From positions 1,116,001-1,180,000 of the forward strand of contig NZ_JARUND010000001.1 in NCBI RefSeq assembly GCF_036898825.1: a DNA stretch of 64,000 bases, written 5' to 3'. The notes beneath the pieces are model-generated. The model was given only the letters and a program-made list of their open reading frames with translations, ran no database searches and was not told where the DNA came from. Origin of the DNA: Streptomyces sp. B21-083. Its GTDB lineage: Bacteria; Actinomycetota; Actinomycetes; Streptomycetales; Streptomycetaceae. The translations under genes were made by a program, and so were the position numbers. Positions 7,072 through 15,982 of this stretch are shown here, piece after piece (position 1 is the stretch's first letter; every line of letters starts with the position of its first letter).

Positions 7072-9651
7072 TTACCTCTTCGGGTGCAGATGGCGGTTGA
7101 GATAGCGGGCCGTGACGCTGTGCAATTCAGATGAGAGGTCGTCGGGTGTACCGGTGGCGACGATGGTGCCGCCGGCGGTGCCGCCTCCGGGGCCCATGTC
7201 GATGACGTAGTCGGCGTTGGCGATCATGTCCAGGTCGTGTTCGATGACGATGACGGTGGCGCCGTTGTCGCCCAGTCTCTGGAGGACGTCCAGGAGCGTG
7301 CGGATGTCCAGGGGGTGGAGCCCGACGCTGGGTTCGTCCAGGACGAAGAGCGTGTCGGACTGGTTCCGGGTCAGCTCGGTGGCGAGCTTCAGCCGCTGTG
7401 CCTCGCCGCCGGAGAGGGCCGGGGTGTCTTCGCCGAGGGTGAGATATCCCAGTCCTAGGTCGATGAGGGCCTGAAGCCGGGTTCTCACGCGGCGGATGTC
7501 TCCGACCTGCTCGATCGCCTGCCTGACAGTGAGGGCAAGCAGTTCGGGCAAGGAGACACCCTCGTCCGGATTTGCGGGGGCCGGACGGCGGATGTCGGCG
7601 GCTGCGGGGGCGTACCGGGTGCCGTCGCATGCGGGGCAGGCGATGTCGACATCGGGCAGGAACTGGACGTCGAGGGAGATCTGGCCGGTACCTTCGCACC
7701 GCGGGCAGCGCAGGGAGCCGGTGTTGTAGGAGAAGTCGGCGGCGGTGAGCCCCCGCTGCTTGGCCGCGTCGATGGCGGCGTAGGCGCGGCGCAGGTCGTC
7801 GAGGATGCCGCTGTAGGTGGCGACGGTGGAGCGGACGTTGACGCCGATGGGGGTGGCGTCGACCGTGTTCACCCGGGTGATCGCCGGCGCGTCCACCGCG
7901 GCCACGTGGTCGGGCAGCGCTCTGCCCGCGGCTTTCGCCTGGAGCGCGGGAATCAGGCTTTCGAGGATCAGTGTCGTCTTGCCGGATCCGGACACGCCGG
8001 TCACCGCGGTCAGGCGGCCCCGAGGGATGTCGACGTCCAGGGCGTGCACGGTGTGCAGGGGCCGGGTGGAGAGGCGGATGCGGCCGTGGTCGAACACCGA
8101 GTCACGTCCGGCCCGTTGGCGGACTAGGACGGGTTCGCGGCCGGTGAGGAATCCACCGATCAGGGAGTTGGGGTCGTTGCCGAGAGTGGTGACGTCACCG
8201 GTGGCCAGGACGGTCCCGCCCTCGGTGCCGGAGCCGGGGCCGATCTCGATGAGCCAGTCGGCTTCGCGCAGGACCTGGACGTCGTGGTCGACGAGGACCA
8301 CGGAGTTGCCGTCGCGGAGCAGGTCGCGCATGACGCCGAGCAGGCCATCCACGTTGGAGGGGTGCAGGCCGATGGAGGGTTCGTCGAGGACGTAGAGCAC
8401 GCCGGTGGTCTGGTTGCGTACGGCGCGGGCCAGTTGGACGCGTTGCCGCTCGCCGGTCGACAGGGTGGAGCTCGCCCGGTCCAGGGTGAGGTAGCCGAGG
8501 CCGAGTTCGACCAGGCGGCGGGCGGTCTCCAGCAGGGTGGCGACGATGTTCCGTGCCATCGGGCGCATCTCGGACGGCAGGGCGTCCGCGAGGGTGGGGG
8601 TCCAGGCGATGAGTTCGTCGAGCGTCTTGGCGGTGGCTTGGGCGAGGTTGATGCCGTCGACGAGGGTGGCGCGGGCCTGCTCGCTGAGCCGGGTGCCGTG
8701 GCAGGCCGGACACACCTGGGCGCTGATGAACCTGTTCACACGGTTCAGCCCGCGTTCGGTGGTGGCCTTGTTCAGGGCCTCCTCGACGGCCCGACGGGCG
8801 TTGCGGTAAGTGAAGTCCAGCTCGAAGAACTTGCCGTTCTTGGACCGGACACTGATGTGCCGCTGCTCCGCGGGTCCGTGCATGACGATGTCCCGCTCGT
8901 GTGCGGTCAGTTCCGTGTACGGCACCTCGGTGCGCACCCCGAACTCGGCGACGACCTGCGGCATCACTGTCAGCCCGAACATCGACCACGGGGCCACCGC
9001 CCCCTCGGCGATGGTGCGTTGCGGATCGGGGACGAGAGCCGCTTCGTCGACTTCCCGGACCATGCCGGTACCGGTGCAGCGCGGGCATGCGCCGTCCGAG
9101 TTGAAGGCCAGCGACTCCGCGCCCGGCGGGTAGAACGTCACCTCGCATACAGGGCAGGTCAGGTCCAGCCCCGCAGCCACGTCGAACGTCGGGTCCTGCC
9201 GGTGGCCGTTGGGGCACAGGTGTGATCCCAGCCGGGAGAACAGCAGGCGCAGCACGTTGAGCAGTTCGGTCGACGTGCCGAAAGTGCTGCGCACCCCGGG
9301 CACCCCGGGCCGCTGCCGCAAGGCGAGGGCCGCGGGCACGTGCTCGACGCTGTCCACCGACGCACGCGGTGCCTGCGCCATACGCCGGCGGGTGTACGTG
9401 GACAGCGCCTCGATGTAGCGCCTTGAGCCCTCCGCGTACAGGACCCCCATCGCCAGCGACGACTTTCCGGAGCCGGACACGCCTGCCACCGCGACGAGTT
9501 GGCGCAGCGGCACCGTCACGTCGACGTTCTTCAGGTTGTGGACCTTCGCCCCGCGTACCCGGATGGACAGCGGCGGATCCACCGCGTCCGCACCTCGTGC
9601 GCCCGGGGCCCCGGCCCACTGGTCGCCGCGTGTTACCTCGTCGTGCGCCAT
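7072..9651 (-). CDS. UvrA2-like ABC ATPase (excinuclease subunit A family)
   Basis: An 859-residue protein with two ABC modules, shorter than housekeeping UvrA (about 950-1,000 aa). Module I: Walker [13 protein letters not shown] (about 55), signature [12 protein letters not shown] and Walker [15 protein letters not shown]. Module II: Walker [13 protein letters not shown] (about 560), [12 protein letters not shown] and [12 protein letters not shown]. Zinc-finger CxxC pairs are present ([36 protein letters not shown]). Such shortened paralogues include DrrC-type proteins linked to resistance to DNA-damaging drugs. ATG follows GGAG. A CTTCC palindrome lies 110 bases upstream. Role in drug tolerance is inferred from the subfamily and the MarR/VOC neighbours. 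Confidence 0.92.
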   Translation of the reverse strand: MAHDEVTRGDQWAGAPGARGADAVDPPLSIRVRGAKVHNLKNVDVTVPLRQLVAVAGVSGSGKSSLAMGVLYAEGSRRYIEALSTYTRRRMAQAPRASVDSVEHVPAALALRQRPGVPGVRSTFGTSTELLNVLRLLFSRLGSHLCPNGHRQDPTFDVAAGLDLTCPVCEVTFYPPGAESLAFNSDGACPRCTGTGMVREVDEAALVPDPQRTIAEGAVAPWSMFGLTVMPQVVAEFGVRTEVPYTELTAHERDIVMHGPAEQRHISVRSKNGKFFELDFTYRNARRAVEEALNKATTERGLNRVNRFISAQVCPACHGTRLSEQARATLVDGINLAQATAKTLDELIAWTPTLADALPSEMRPMARNIVATLLETARRLVELGLGYLTLDRASSTLSTGERQRVQLARAVRNQTTGVLYVLDEPSIGLHPSNVDGLLGVMRDLLRDGNSVVLVDHDVQVLREADWLIEIGPGSGTEGGTVLATGDVTTLGNDPNSLIGGFLTGREPVLVRQRAGRDSVFDHGRIRLSTRPLHTVHALDVDIPRGRLTAVTGVSGSGKTTLILESLIPALQAKAAGRALPDHVAAVDAPAITRVNTVDATPIGVNVRSTVATYSGILDDLRRAYAAIDAAKQRGLTAADFSYNTGSLRCPRCEGTGQISLDVQFLPDVDIACPACDGTRYAPAAADIRRPAPANPDEGVSLPELLALTVRQAIEQVGDIRRVRTRLQALIDLGLGYLTLGEDTPALSGGEAQRLKLATELTRNQSDTLFVLDEPSVGLHPLDIRTLLDVLQRLGDNGATVIVIEHDLDMIANADYVIDMGPGGGTAGGTIVATGTPDDLSSELHSVTARYLNRHLHPKR

Positions 9652-9760
9652 CGCTTCTCCTCCTGGGCGTGTCGTCCGAGGTCTTCGGCCTCCGGGACAG
9701 ACGAGTGCTCGCAGCGTTCCGACGAATCAGCATACCCGGAACATGATTCCCCAGATATTA

Positions 9761-9772
9761 CTTCCACGGAAG
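9761..9772. promoter_or_regulatory. CTTCCACGGAAG palindrome upstream of the uvrA-like gene
   Basis: A near-perfect 12-bp dyad (CTTCC AC GGAAG) sits 110 bases upstream of the UvrA-like start and directly beside the truncated end of the lactonase stump. It belongs to the same motif group as 3589-3600 and 6222-6248. Confidence 0.5.
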
Positions 9773-9773
9773 C

Positions 9774-10040
9774 TTAAGGCGAAGAGGGGCTCCGAGAAGG
9801 TCGGGTGGTTGCGGGCGGGAACTCGGGTGTCTCCTGCTGAACGTCGATCGTCTGGACCAGTACCGTCGCGGTGACGCCGACGGTACTGGCCTCGGGGGCC
9901 GGGTCGGCGAGGGTGAAGTCGCGCCGCAGCGGGGCGAGCTCCCGTCCGGTGATCCAGTTCTGGTCGCGTACGGAGAGGTCCCAGACGTGGTGGTGTGCGT
10001 CGATGACACCCTCAGTTGTGTTCGCCTCCATGGCCGTCAT
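9774..10040 (-). pseudogene. L-fuconolactonase-like amidohydrolase, 5' stump
   Basis: The first about 70 residues are a clear amidohydrolase-2 start: VIDAHHHVWDLSVRDQNWITGRELAPLRRDFTL, then [23 protein letters not shown] is the first metal-binding motif, and DQNWITG is typical of L-fuconolactonases. After ETPEF, near 9820-9830, homology ends. The frame runs into [14 protein letters not shown] and stops, leaving about 200 residues absent. It overlaps the 3' end of the aldo-keto reductase gene as in an intact operon, with AAGGAGG before the ATG at 10040. Loss appears to be due to a rearrangement that brought the UvrA-like gene next to it. The stump cannot be active. Confidence 0.75.
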
Positions 10041-11088
10041 CACCCCCACGCCTCCTTGACTCCTCCTTCGACCGATCGGCTTCCTCGACCGGTGCGGTGG
10101 CAGGGACGGGGACGTGCGGGGGCAGCAGCCCCTCGGCGCGCAGTCCGTCCCAGACCTCGGCCGGTACCGTTCTCCGCAGCTGATCCACCGTGTCGCGGAC
10201 CTCCTCGGCGCAGCGCGCGCCGGACAGCACGCTCGCGACCGCCGGATGACCCAACGGGAAGCGCAGAGCGGCTGCGCGCAGCGGTACGCCGTGGCGTTCG
10301 GTGACCGTCTTCATGCGCAGGGCCCGGTCCAGCACGCGCCGTGGGGCGGGCGCGTAGTCGTACGTCGCCCCGGGCTTGGGGTCGGTGAGCAGACCCGAGT
10401 TGAACACCCCGCCGACGATGACACTCCTGCCACGAGCGGCGGCCTCCGGCAGTACCTCCGCGAGCCCCTCCTGCTCCAGCAGGGTGTAGCGGCCAGCGAG
10501 CAGCACCACGTCGATGTCGGTCTCGCGCAGGAAGCGGGCGGGGAGCGCGCACTGGTTCACGCCGATGCCGATCGCCTTGACGACGCCTTCGCCGCGCAAC
10601 CGTTCCAGCGCCGGGTACGCCTCGCGCAGCGCCTGCTCGGCGTGGTGGTCCGGGTCGTGCAGCAGGGCGATGTCCACCCGGTCCAGGCCGAGGCGGTCGA
10701 GGCTCGCTTCCAGGGAGCGCAGGACTCCGTCGGAGCTGAAGTCCCAGACTCGGCGGTGGGCGGCGGGCACGGCGAAGCCGTGGGCGAGATCGTCGCCGCG
10801 GCCGCCTGCGGGGTTGGGTTCGAGCAGCCGCCCGACCTTGGTGGAGACGGTGTACGTGTCGCGGTCGCGCTCGCGCAGCGCGGCGCCCAGGCGTCGCTCG
10901 GACAGACCGAGTCCGTAGTGCGGGGCGGTGTCGAAGGTGCGTACGCCGGCGTCCCAGGCCGCTTCCACCGTGGCGTGGGCGGCCTCGTCGGTGACCGGGC
11001 GGAAGAGGTTGCCGATGCCGGCGGCTCCGAACGACAACTCGGTGATCCTGACACCGGTGGCGCCCAACGTGGTCACTCTCATGCTCAT
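10012..11088 (-). CDS. aldo/keto reductase, probable L-fucose (D-threo-aldose) dehydrogenase
   Basis: A 358-residue (beta/alpha)8 oxidoreductase. The catalytic tetrad is visible: Asp in RTFDTAPHYGLGLSE (about 53) with Tyr about 58, Lys in VSTKVGRLL (about 84), and His in ALLHDPDHH (about 144). Cofactor-binding residues lie near SVIVGGVFNSGLL and SVLSGARCAEEV. In this family it oxidises L-fucose or related aldoses to the 1,5-lactone with NAD(P)+. It overlaps the SDR gene by ATGA and is followed by the lactonase stump. Operon position is exactly as expected for step one of the non-phosphorylating L-fucose pathway. The C-terminal tail (EESRRRGGDDGHGGEHN) is low complexity. Confidence 0.85.
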   Translation of the reverse strand: MSMRVTTLGATGVRITELSFGAAGIGNLFRPVTDEAAHATVEAAWDAGVRTFDTAPHYGLGLSERRLGAALRERDRDTYTVSTKVGRLLEPNPAGGRGDDLAHGFAVPAAHRRVWDFSSDGVLRSLEASLDRLGLDRVDIALLHDPDHHAEQALREAYPALERLRGEGVVKAIGIGVNQCALPARFLRETDIDVVLLAGRYTLLEQEGLAEVLPEAAARGRSVIVGGVFNSGLLTDPKPGATYDYAPAPRRVLDRALRMKTVTERHGVPLRAAALRFPLGHPAVASVLSGARCAEEVRDTVDQLRRTVPAEVWDGLRAEGLLPPHVPVPATAPVEEADRSKEESRRRGGDDGHGGEHN

Positions 11089-11843
11089 GCTCCGACCGCC
11101 GGGCGCAGCCGGAGCCCCTGCATGCCACCGTCGACGGCGAGGGCGATGCCGGTGACGGAGGCCGCGGCGGGGCTCGCCAGGTAGACGACGGCCGCTGCCA
11201 CCTCGTCCGCGGTGACCAGGCGGCCCAGGGGCTGGCGTGCGTCGAGGGCGGCGCGTTCCGCTTCCGGGTCGTCGGCCGCGTCCAAAAGCCGGGTTACCCA
11301 GGGGGTGTCGGCGGTTCCGGGGTTGACGCAGTTGACGCGGATGCCCTCACGGACATGGTCCGCGGCCATCGCCAGGGTCAGCGAAAGCACCGCACCTTTG
11401 CTCGCGGAGTACAGGGCGCGCTGGGGAAGGCCCGCGGTGACCGCGATGGAGCAGGTGTTGACGATCGCCGCGTGCGACGATCGCCGTAGATACGGCAGGG
11501 CGGCCCGGGTGGTGCGCACCGTCCCGAGGACGTTGACGTCGAGGACCTGGTGCCACTCCTCGTCCGGGTTGTCCTCGACGGTACCGACGGCGCCGATGCC
11601 CGCATTGTTGACCAGGATGTCCAGGCCGCCGAGCTGCCCAGCAGCGGCGTCCACGGCGACACGTACCGATGCGTCGTCGCCGAGGTCGGCCTTGATGGCG
11701 ATCAGCGGCTCGGGGGCGTGGGAGGGGTCGAGGTCGACGACGGCCACGGTGGCGCCGTGCTCGGCCAGCATCCGGGACGTGGCCAGCCCGATCCCGGACG
11801 CGCCGCCGGTGACGACGGCTTTGAGCCCGGACAGGCCGCTCAT
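11085..11843 (-). CDS. SDR oxidoreductase, probable 2-keto-3-deoxy-L-fuconate dehydrogenase
   Basis: A classical short-chain dehydrogenase of about 252 residues. Cofactor loop TGGASGIG, DLDPS at the end of beta-2 (NAD preference), NNAGIG, catalytic Ser in NTCSIAV, YSASKGA (Tyr-x3-Lys) and PGTADTPW are all present, with the usual C-terminal VTGIALAVDGGM. In fucose clusters this enzyme oxidises 2-keto-3-deoxy-L-fuconate to the 2,4-diketo acid. Neighbours fit: dehydratase upstream, FAH remnant immediately upstream, AKR downstream with ATGA overlap. I chose ATG 11843. A TTG three codons earlier (11852) has the better-spaced AAAGG and could be the true start. Confidence 0.85.
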   Translation of the reverse strand: MSGLSGLKAVVTGGASGIGLATSRMLAEHGATVAVVDLDPSHAPEPLIAIKADLGDDASVRVAVDAAAGQLGGLDILVNNAGIGAVGTVEDNPDEEWHQVLDVNVLGTVRTTRAALPYLRRSSHAAIVNTCSIAVTAGLPQRALYSASKGAVLSLTLAMAADHVREGIRVNCVNPGTADTPWVTRLLDAADDPEAERAALDARQPLGRLVTADEVAAAVVYLASPAAASVTGIALAVDGGMQGLRLRPAVGA

Positions 11844-11891
11844 GCTGCTCAAGAGGGGTGCCTTTCACGCTTGGGCGAAGGTCTGGCGCTG

Positions 11892-12073
11892 GTGCGCCGA
11901 GGCCGTCGACGGGGCCGACCTCGTCGGCGGTCACGAGCCAGGGGCCGAGCGGGTTGAGGGTCTCGCAGGACTTGCCCAAATCCCACTGGGTAGTCGGGCT
12001 GGAACTCGCGCTCGGAGACATCGTGGCTCATCGCGTGTCCCGCGATCACGGCCCGTGCGACCTCGGGTTCACT
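11892..12073 (-). pseudogene. fumarylacetoacetate-hydrolase family remnant (2,4-diketo-3-deoxy-L-fuconate hydrolase)
   Basis: Only about 60 residues of an FAH-family enzyme remain, in two frames. First comes VIAGHAMSHDVSEREFQ, matching the family's GYxxxNDVSERxFQ segment. After a one-base register change comes QWDLGKSCETLNPLGPWLVTADEVG, matching the WxxGKSxDTFxPLGPWLVTADE metal-site segment. N- and C-terminal two thirds are missing. It lies between the mutarotase and SDR genes, where fucose clusters carry the terminal hydrolase that splits the diketo acid to pyruvate and lactate. The remnant also supplies the DNA carrying the SDR ribosome-binding site. Clearly inactive. Confidence 0.75.
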
Positions 12074-12098
12074 GGTGTTCCCTTGCCATGGGCGGTTG

Positions 12099-12440
12099 TC
12101 AGGTCGCTGTGGCCGAGGGGGATAGATGCCAGATTTCGGTCAGGTCGGACCAGTTGTCCCCGGTGCCGGTATCGGCCCAGGGCTCCTGGCAGGGGCCGGT
12201 GAGCTTCCACCAGGCTTGGGTGGCCTCGTCGGCGGCGATCGCGGCCATGTCGGACTCGAAGTCATCGCCGTGGTACTCGAAGTAGGCGAACAGAGTGTTT
12301 TCGCGCAGGAAGATGCTGTAGTTGCGGATGTTCGCAGCCCTCAGCGCGGCCTCGACACTCGGCCATACCTCGGAGTGCAGGCGCAGATACAGGTCCCGGT
12401 GCTCCGGCCGCAGGCGGATCGTCTGGGCAACGCGTTTCAT
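12099..12440 (-). CDS. L-rhamnose/L-fucose mutarotase family protein
   Basis: A 113-residue ferredoxin-like protein of the RhaM/FucU-type mutarotase family (COG3254). RVAQTIRLRPEHRDLYLRLHSEVWPSVEAALRAANIRNYSIFL carries the conserved catalytic His in LHSEVWP and Tyr in NYSIF. LFAYFEYHGDDFESDM and WWKLTGPCQEPW complete the fold. It interconverts alpha and beta anomers of a 6-deoxyhexose, here most likely L-fucose entering by the adjacent ABC transporter, to supply the dehydrogenase with the right anomer. ATG follows GAAAGGACCCG. Same strand as the transporter, 188 bases downstream. Confidence 0.9.
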   Translation of the reverse strand: MKRVAQTIRLRPEHRDLYLRLHSEVWPSVEAALRAANIRNYSIFLRENTLFAYFEYHGDDFESDMAAIAADEATQAWWKLTGPCQEPWADTGTGDNWSDLTEIWHLSPSATAT

Positions 12441-12628
12441 CGGGTCCTTTCGGTGAGTGCGGGCCGCGTCAGGGAACGTCGGTTGAGCACGACGATGGGG
12501 CAGCGGGGTTCCGGCGCTCTGTCAGGAAGCGGTACCGACAGGGCGCCGAGCACGATCGACGACTCCCGTCCGTTTCGGTGCGCCATGGGTGGACGGTTAT
12601 GTCGACGAGGGGGTGGCGGCTGGTCGCC

Positions 12629-13594
12629 TCACTCTTTCGTCGCGCCGGCGAGCATGCCGGACACCAGGGCCCGTTGGGAGAAGAGGAAGACGATCAGGAC
12701 GGGGACGATGGTCACCAGGGTGGCCAGGGCCAGTTCGGGCCGCATGATCTCGTTTCCCGTGCCGCTGGAGGTGTTGAACAGCGGTGAGGCGGCGAGCAGG
12801 TTGTTCAGCCCCACCTGCGCCGGATACTGGGAGCTGTCGGGCAGCATCACGAACGGCAGGAAGAAGTTGTTCCAGTTGCCGACGAAGTTGAAGAAGCCGA
12901 CCAGGGCGATCACGGGCTTGGCCAGCGGCATCGCGATGAGCCGGAAGACCTGCCACTCCGAGCAGCCGTCGATGCGCGCTGCGGACAGCAGGTCGGAGGG
13001 GACGTTGGAGGAGAAGTAGATGTAGGTGAGGTAGACCCCGAACGGGAAGAAGGAGAAGGGCAGGATCACCGACCAGATCGTGCCGTCCAGGTGCACGGCG
13101 TTCATCCCCAGGTACAGGGGCAGCACCATCGCGGCCGTCGGCATGAGCATCACGAGCATGGTGATGGTCAGCAGCATCCGGCGCCCGATGAACTGGGTGA
13201 GAGCCAGCGCGTACCCGGCGGGGATCGATGTCACGAGGGTGATGGCCAGTGCGCCGAACGTGTAGAGCGCCGAGTTCAGCAGCCAGGTGAGTATCGCGCC
13301 GTCCTGGAACGCGTAGAGGTGGTGCCAGGTGTCGGCGACCGCGCCGAGAGAGCCGAAGGAGAACGGGTTGTCCCGCACGATCTGGCCGTCGGACTTGGTC
13401 GGGGCAAGCAGGAGCCACACCACCGGCACACAGAAGAACAGCACGGACAGGCCCATGACGATGAACCAGGCCAGCCGGGCGGCCAGTGAGCGTGGGCGGC
13501 GCGTCCGGCGCATGGGCTTCCTCGGGCTGGTGCGGTCGCCGGTGCTGTGGCGCGGCGGGGTTCGGCGGGTTGTGGTCTTGGGAGCCGTGGTCAT
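12629..13594 (-). CDS. sugar ABC transporter permease (MalG type)
   Basis: A 321-residue inner-membrane permease. Six hydrophobic segments are visible, beginning WFIVMGLSVLFFCVPVVWLLLAP (about 43-65) and LLNSALYTFGALAITLVTSIPAGYALA. The ATPase-coupling EAA loop reads AARIDGCSEWQVFRLIAMPLAKP (about 207-229). A basic, disordered N-terminus of about 40 residues (TTTRRTPPRHSTG) precedes TM1. The ATG overlaps the stop of the upstream permease (ATGA). No ATP-binding subunit is encoded nearby, so a shared MsiK-type ATPase is probably used, as is normal for CUT1 transporters in Streptomyces. Substrate inferred as L-fucose or a fucoside. Confidence 0.92.
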   Translation of the reverse strand: MTTAPKTTTRRTPPRHSTGDRTSPRKPMRRTRRPRSLAARLAWFIVMGLSVLFFCVPVVWLLLAPTKSDGQIVRDNPFSFGSLGAVADTWHHLYAFQDGAILTWLLNSALYTFGALAITLVTSIPAGYALALTQFIGRRMLLTITMLVMLMPTAAMVLPLYLGMNAVHLDGTIWSVILPFSFFPFGVYLTYIYFSSNVPSDLLSAARIDGCSEWQVFRLIAMPLAKPVIALVGFFNFVGNWNNFFLPFVMLPDSSQYPAQVGLNNLLAASPLFNTSSGTGNEIMRPELALATLVTIVPVLIVFLFSQRALVSGMLAGATKE

Positions 13595-14511
13595 CCTTCG
13601 TCCTTGGAGAACAGACCGGTGCGGAAGACGACGAGCGCCGCGCAGGCGAGGCCCAGGATGAGGAGGTCGACGGAGAGCGCCGCCGCGCCGTTGAAGTCGC
13701 CTGCCTGGAAGGCGTACTGGTAGGAGAGCTGGTTCGGTGACCAGCTGTCGGGGATCATGCCCCAGCTGGCGAGGGAGACCAGTTGTGGCTCGACGAAGAG
13801 CTGGGTGCCGGCCGCGAAGGCCAGGATCAACATGTACGCGATCCACTTGGTGATCATGGGGATCTGGATGCGCAGGGCGATCTGGAGGGTGTTGGCGCCG
13901 TCGATGCGGGCGGCCTCCAGGATCTCGTCGGGGATGCTGTTGAGGGCCCCGTACATGACCACGATCCAGCCGCCGGCCCCGGTCCAGAAGGCGATGACGG
14001 TGAAGAGCACGGGCAGGTGGCCGGGGGCGTTGACCTGGGCGAGGGTGTTCCAGCCGAAGCTCTTCAGCAGCCAGCCGACGGGGCTGGCGGCCGGGTCGAG
14101 GAGGATCAGGAAGAGCAGTACGCTCGCGACCCCGGCGAGGGCGCCCGGCAGGTAGAACAGGAACCGCAGGCTGGTTGAGGCCCTGCGCATGCGGCCGTGC
14201 AGCATCAGGGAGAGCAGTACTACCAGGATCATCAGGCTGGCCAGCCACACCACCAGGTACAGGCCGATGTGGAGGAAGGCCGGACCGAAGCGGTAGTCGG
14301 TGAACGTGCGGGTGAAGTTGCCGAACCCGACGAGCTGGTTGCGGGAGTTGGACAGCGCCAGCCACACCGCGTATCCGGTGGGCAGGACGCCGAAGGCGAG
14401 CAGGAGGAGGACGTAGCCGGAGACGAAGACGTAACCGGCGCGTCCGACCGGGTTGCGGGCCGAGCGGCCGCGTCGTCGGCCGCTCCGCTCCGTTGCGAGG
14501 TGGTTGGTCAT
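13591..14511 (-). CDS. sugar ABC transporter permease (MalF type)
   Basis: A 306-residue integral membrane protein with six TM segments, from AGYVFVSGYVLLLLAFGVLPTGYAVWLAL (about 25-53) to LLILGLACAALVVFRTG. The EAA loop is AARIDGANTLQIALRIQIPMITKW. It pairs with the next gene to form the transport pore of a CUT1 importer fed by the lipoprotein encoded just upstream (13-base gap). The basic N-terminus (ERSGRRRGRSARN) is cytoplasmic. Operon organisation and overlapping stop/start indicate stoichiometric expression with its partner. Confidence 0.92.
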   Translation of the reverse strand: MTNHLATERSGRRRGRSARNPVGRAGYVFVSGYVLLLLAFGVLPTGYAVWLALSNSRNQLVGFGNFTRTFTDYRFGPAFLHIGLYLVVWLASLMILVVLLSLMLHGRMRRASTSLRFLFYLPGALAGVASVLLFLILLDPAASPVGWLLKSFGWNTLAQVNAPGHLPVLFTVIAFWTGAGGWIVVMYGALNSIPDEILEAARIDGANTLQIALRIQIPMITKWIAYMLILAFAAGTQLFVEPQLVSLASWGMIPDSWSPNQLSYQYAFQAGDFNGAAALSVDLLILGLACAALVVFRTGLFSKDEG

Positions 14512-14523
14512 CGGTCCGCTTCG

Positions 14524-15888
14524 CTAGTTGACGGTGTAGCCGAGCGACTTGGCCTTGTCGGTGATGGCCGTCTGCCAGGTGCCGAGGGTGTCGGTGAGGG
14601 TCTTGCCGGAGTTCAGGGCAGGGATCACGGTGGAGGAGTAGATCGCCTCCTGGCTGTACTGGGTGGCGGACCAGCCGGGCCAGATCAGTTCCGCGGCTTC
14701 CTCGAAGGCGGGGCTGATGTCGTCGGCGAAGTAGCCGGTGTCCAGCTGGTTGTCGAGCCACTTCGTGGCCGCCGGCTTGTACGCGGGGTAGGTGCCCGCG
14801 GTGGCCTGGTAGTCGTCGGAGGTGGTCATCCAGCTGACCAGGTCGGAGGATGCCTTGAGGTTCTTGCTGTGGGAGGAGACGAACCACAGTCCGCCGCCGA
14901 CGTTGCCGGTGTAGTTTTTGTCGTCGCCCTCGAACTTCAGCGGTGAGGCAGCGGCGATCTGCCCCTTGGGGATCTTGAACGTGGAGTTGAAGAGCACCTG
15001 TCCGTACCAGGACGGGCCGGGGAGCATGAGGACCTTGCTCGCCTGGTTCTTGATGAACCCGGCGCTGAACACGGTGTCCTTGGCGACCGATCCCTTGGCG
15101 ATCAGAGTGTCGAGCAGTTTCGCCATCCGGGTGCACTTGGCGTCCTGCAGGTTCACGGTGACCTTCTTGGCACCGGTCGTGGTGCTGGCGGTGCACTGGC
15201 TCGCCCAGAAGTACACCTCAGGAGTCCAGGCGTCCCCGGCGGTGCCGACCAGGTACCCGGGGTGGTCCTTGGCGACCTTCTCGCCGAGCTTCTGGTACTC
15301 CTCCCAGGTGGTCGGGACGGTGTAGCCCCACTTGCCCATGAGCTTCTTGTTGTACCAGAGCACGTTCTGGGCAAGGTCGTTGCGCAGGCAGTAGGTGCCG
15401 CCGTTGAACTTGCAGGGGTCCAGTGCGCCGTACGCGAAGGCGTTCAGGGTCGACAGCGGGACCAGGCCCTTGTCGACGGGCGCGGCGTAGGGCGTCTTGC
15501 CCTGGGCGGCCCAGCTGCCGTCGTTGACGTTGGCGCTGAAGGCGACGTCGGGCCAGCCGCTGCCGGTCCGGTCGAACAGCTGCACCTTGGTCTGCAGGTC
15601 ATTGGCACCGTTCGCGTCGCCGCTGTACGTGATGATCTTCATCTTCACGTCCGGGTGCGCCTTCTGGTACGCCTGCACGCCGGGCACACGGCCTGCGTCC
15701 GCCCAGACGGTGATCTCACTGCCTTCCTGCTGAGCCACGGGCTTGAAGGCCGCGGGGGAGGAGGTCGCCGCGGGGGTGGGGTCCGCGCTGCCGCAGGCGG
15801 CGAGCGCGAGCAGGGAGACGGCGCCCAGGGCGGCGACGGCTGTGTGTCTGAGCTGGCGGCGGGAGGAAACCGGAACGTCGTTGTTCAT
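14524..15888 (-). CDS. extracellular sugar-binding lipoprotein of ABC transporter
   Basis: A 454-residue solute-binding protein of the CUT1 (family 1) type. The signal peptide RRQLRHTAVAALGAVSLLALAAC ends at a lipobox (LAAC, about residue 31), so the mature protein is tethered by a lipidated Cys. EITVWADAGRVPGVQAYQKAHPDVKMKIITY and DRTGSGWPDVAFSANVND are the typical N-lobe, NVLWYNKKLMGKWGYTVPTTWEEYQKLG the hinge and sugar-contact part, and NVGGGLWFVSSHSKN the C-lobe. ATG at 15888 is the first start giving a complete signal peptide. It lies between the dehydratase and the permeases; ligand inferred as L-fucose or a fuco-oligosaccharide. Confidence 0.92.
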   Translation of the reverse strand: MNNDVPVSSRRQLRHTAVAALGAVSLLALAACGSADPTPAATSSPAAFKPVAQQEGSEITVWADAGRVPGVQAYQKAHPDVKMKIITYSGDANGANDLQTKVQLFDRTGSGWPDVAFSANVNDGSWAAQGKTPYAAPVDKGLVPLSTLNAFAYGALDPCKFNGGTYCLRNDLAQNVLWYNKKLMGKWGYTVPTTWEEYQKLGEKVAKDHPGYLVGTAGDAWTPEVYFWASQCTASTTTGAKKVTVNLQDAKCTRMAKLLDTLIAKGSVAKDTVFSAGFIKNQASKVLMLPGPSWYGQVLFNSTFKIPKGQIAAASPLKFEGDDKNYTGNVGGGLWFVSSHSKNLKASSDLVSWMTTSDDYQATAGTYPAYKPAATKWLDNQLDTGYFADDISPAFEEAAELIWPGWSATQYSQEAIYSSTVIPALNSGKTLTDTLGTWQTAITDKAKSLGYTVN

Positions 15889-15982
15889 GACTGACCTCAG
15901 ATCTTGGGGAATGGCGCACAGCGGTGAGAGGCGCCTCGTTCGGGGTGCTGGGGACAGGCGGTCGGGCCTGGGGCTCCGGACA

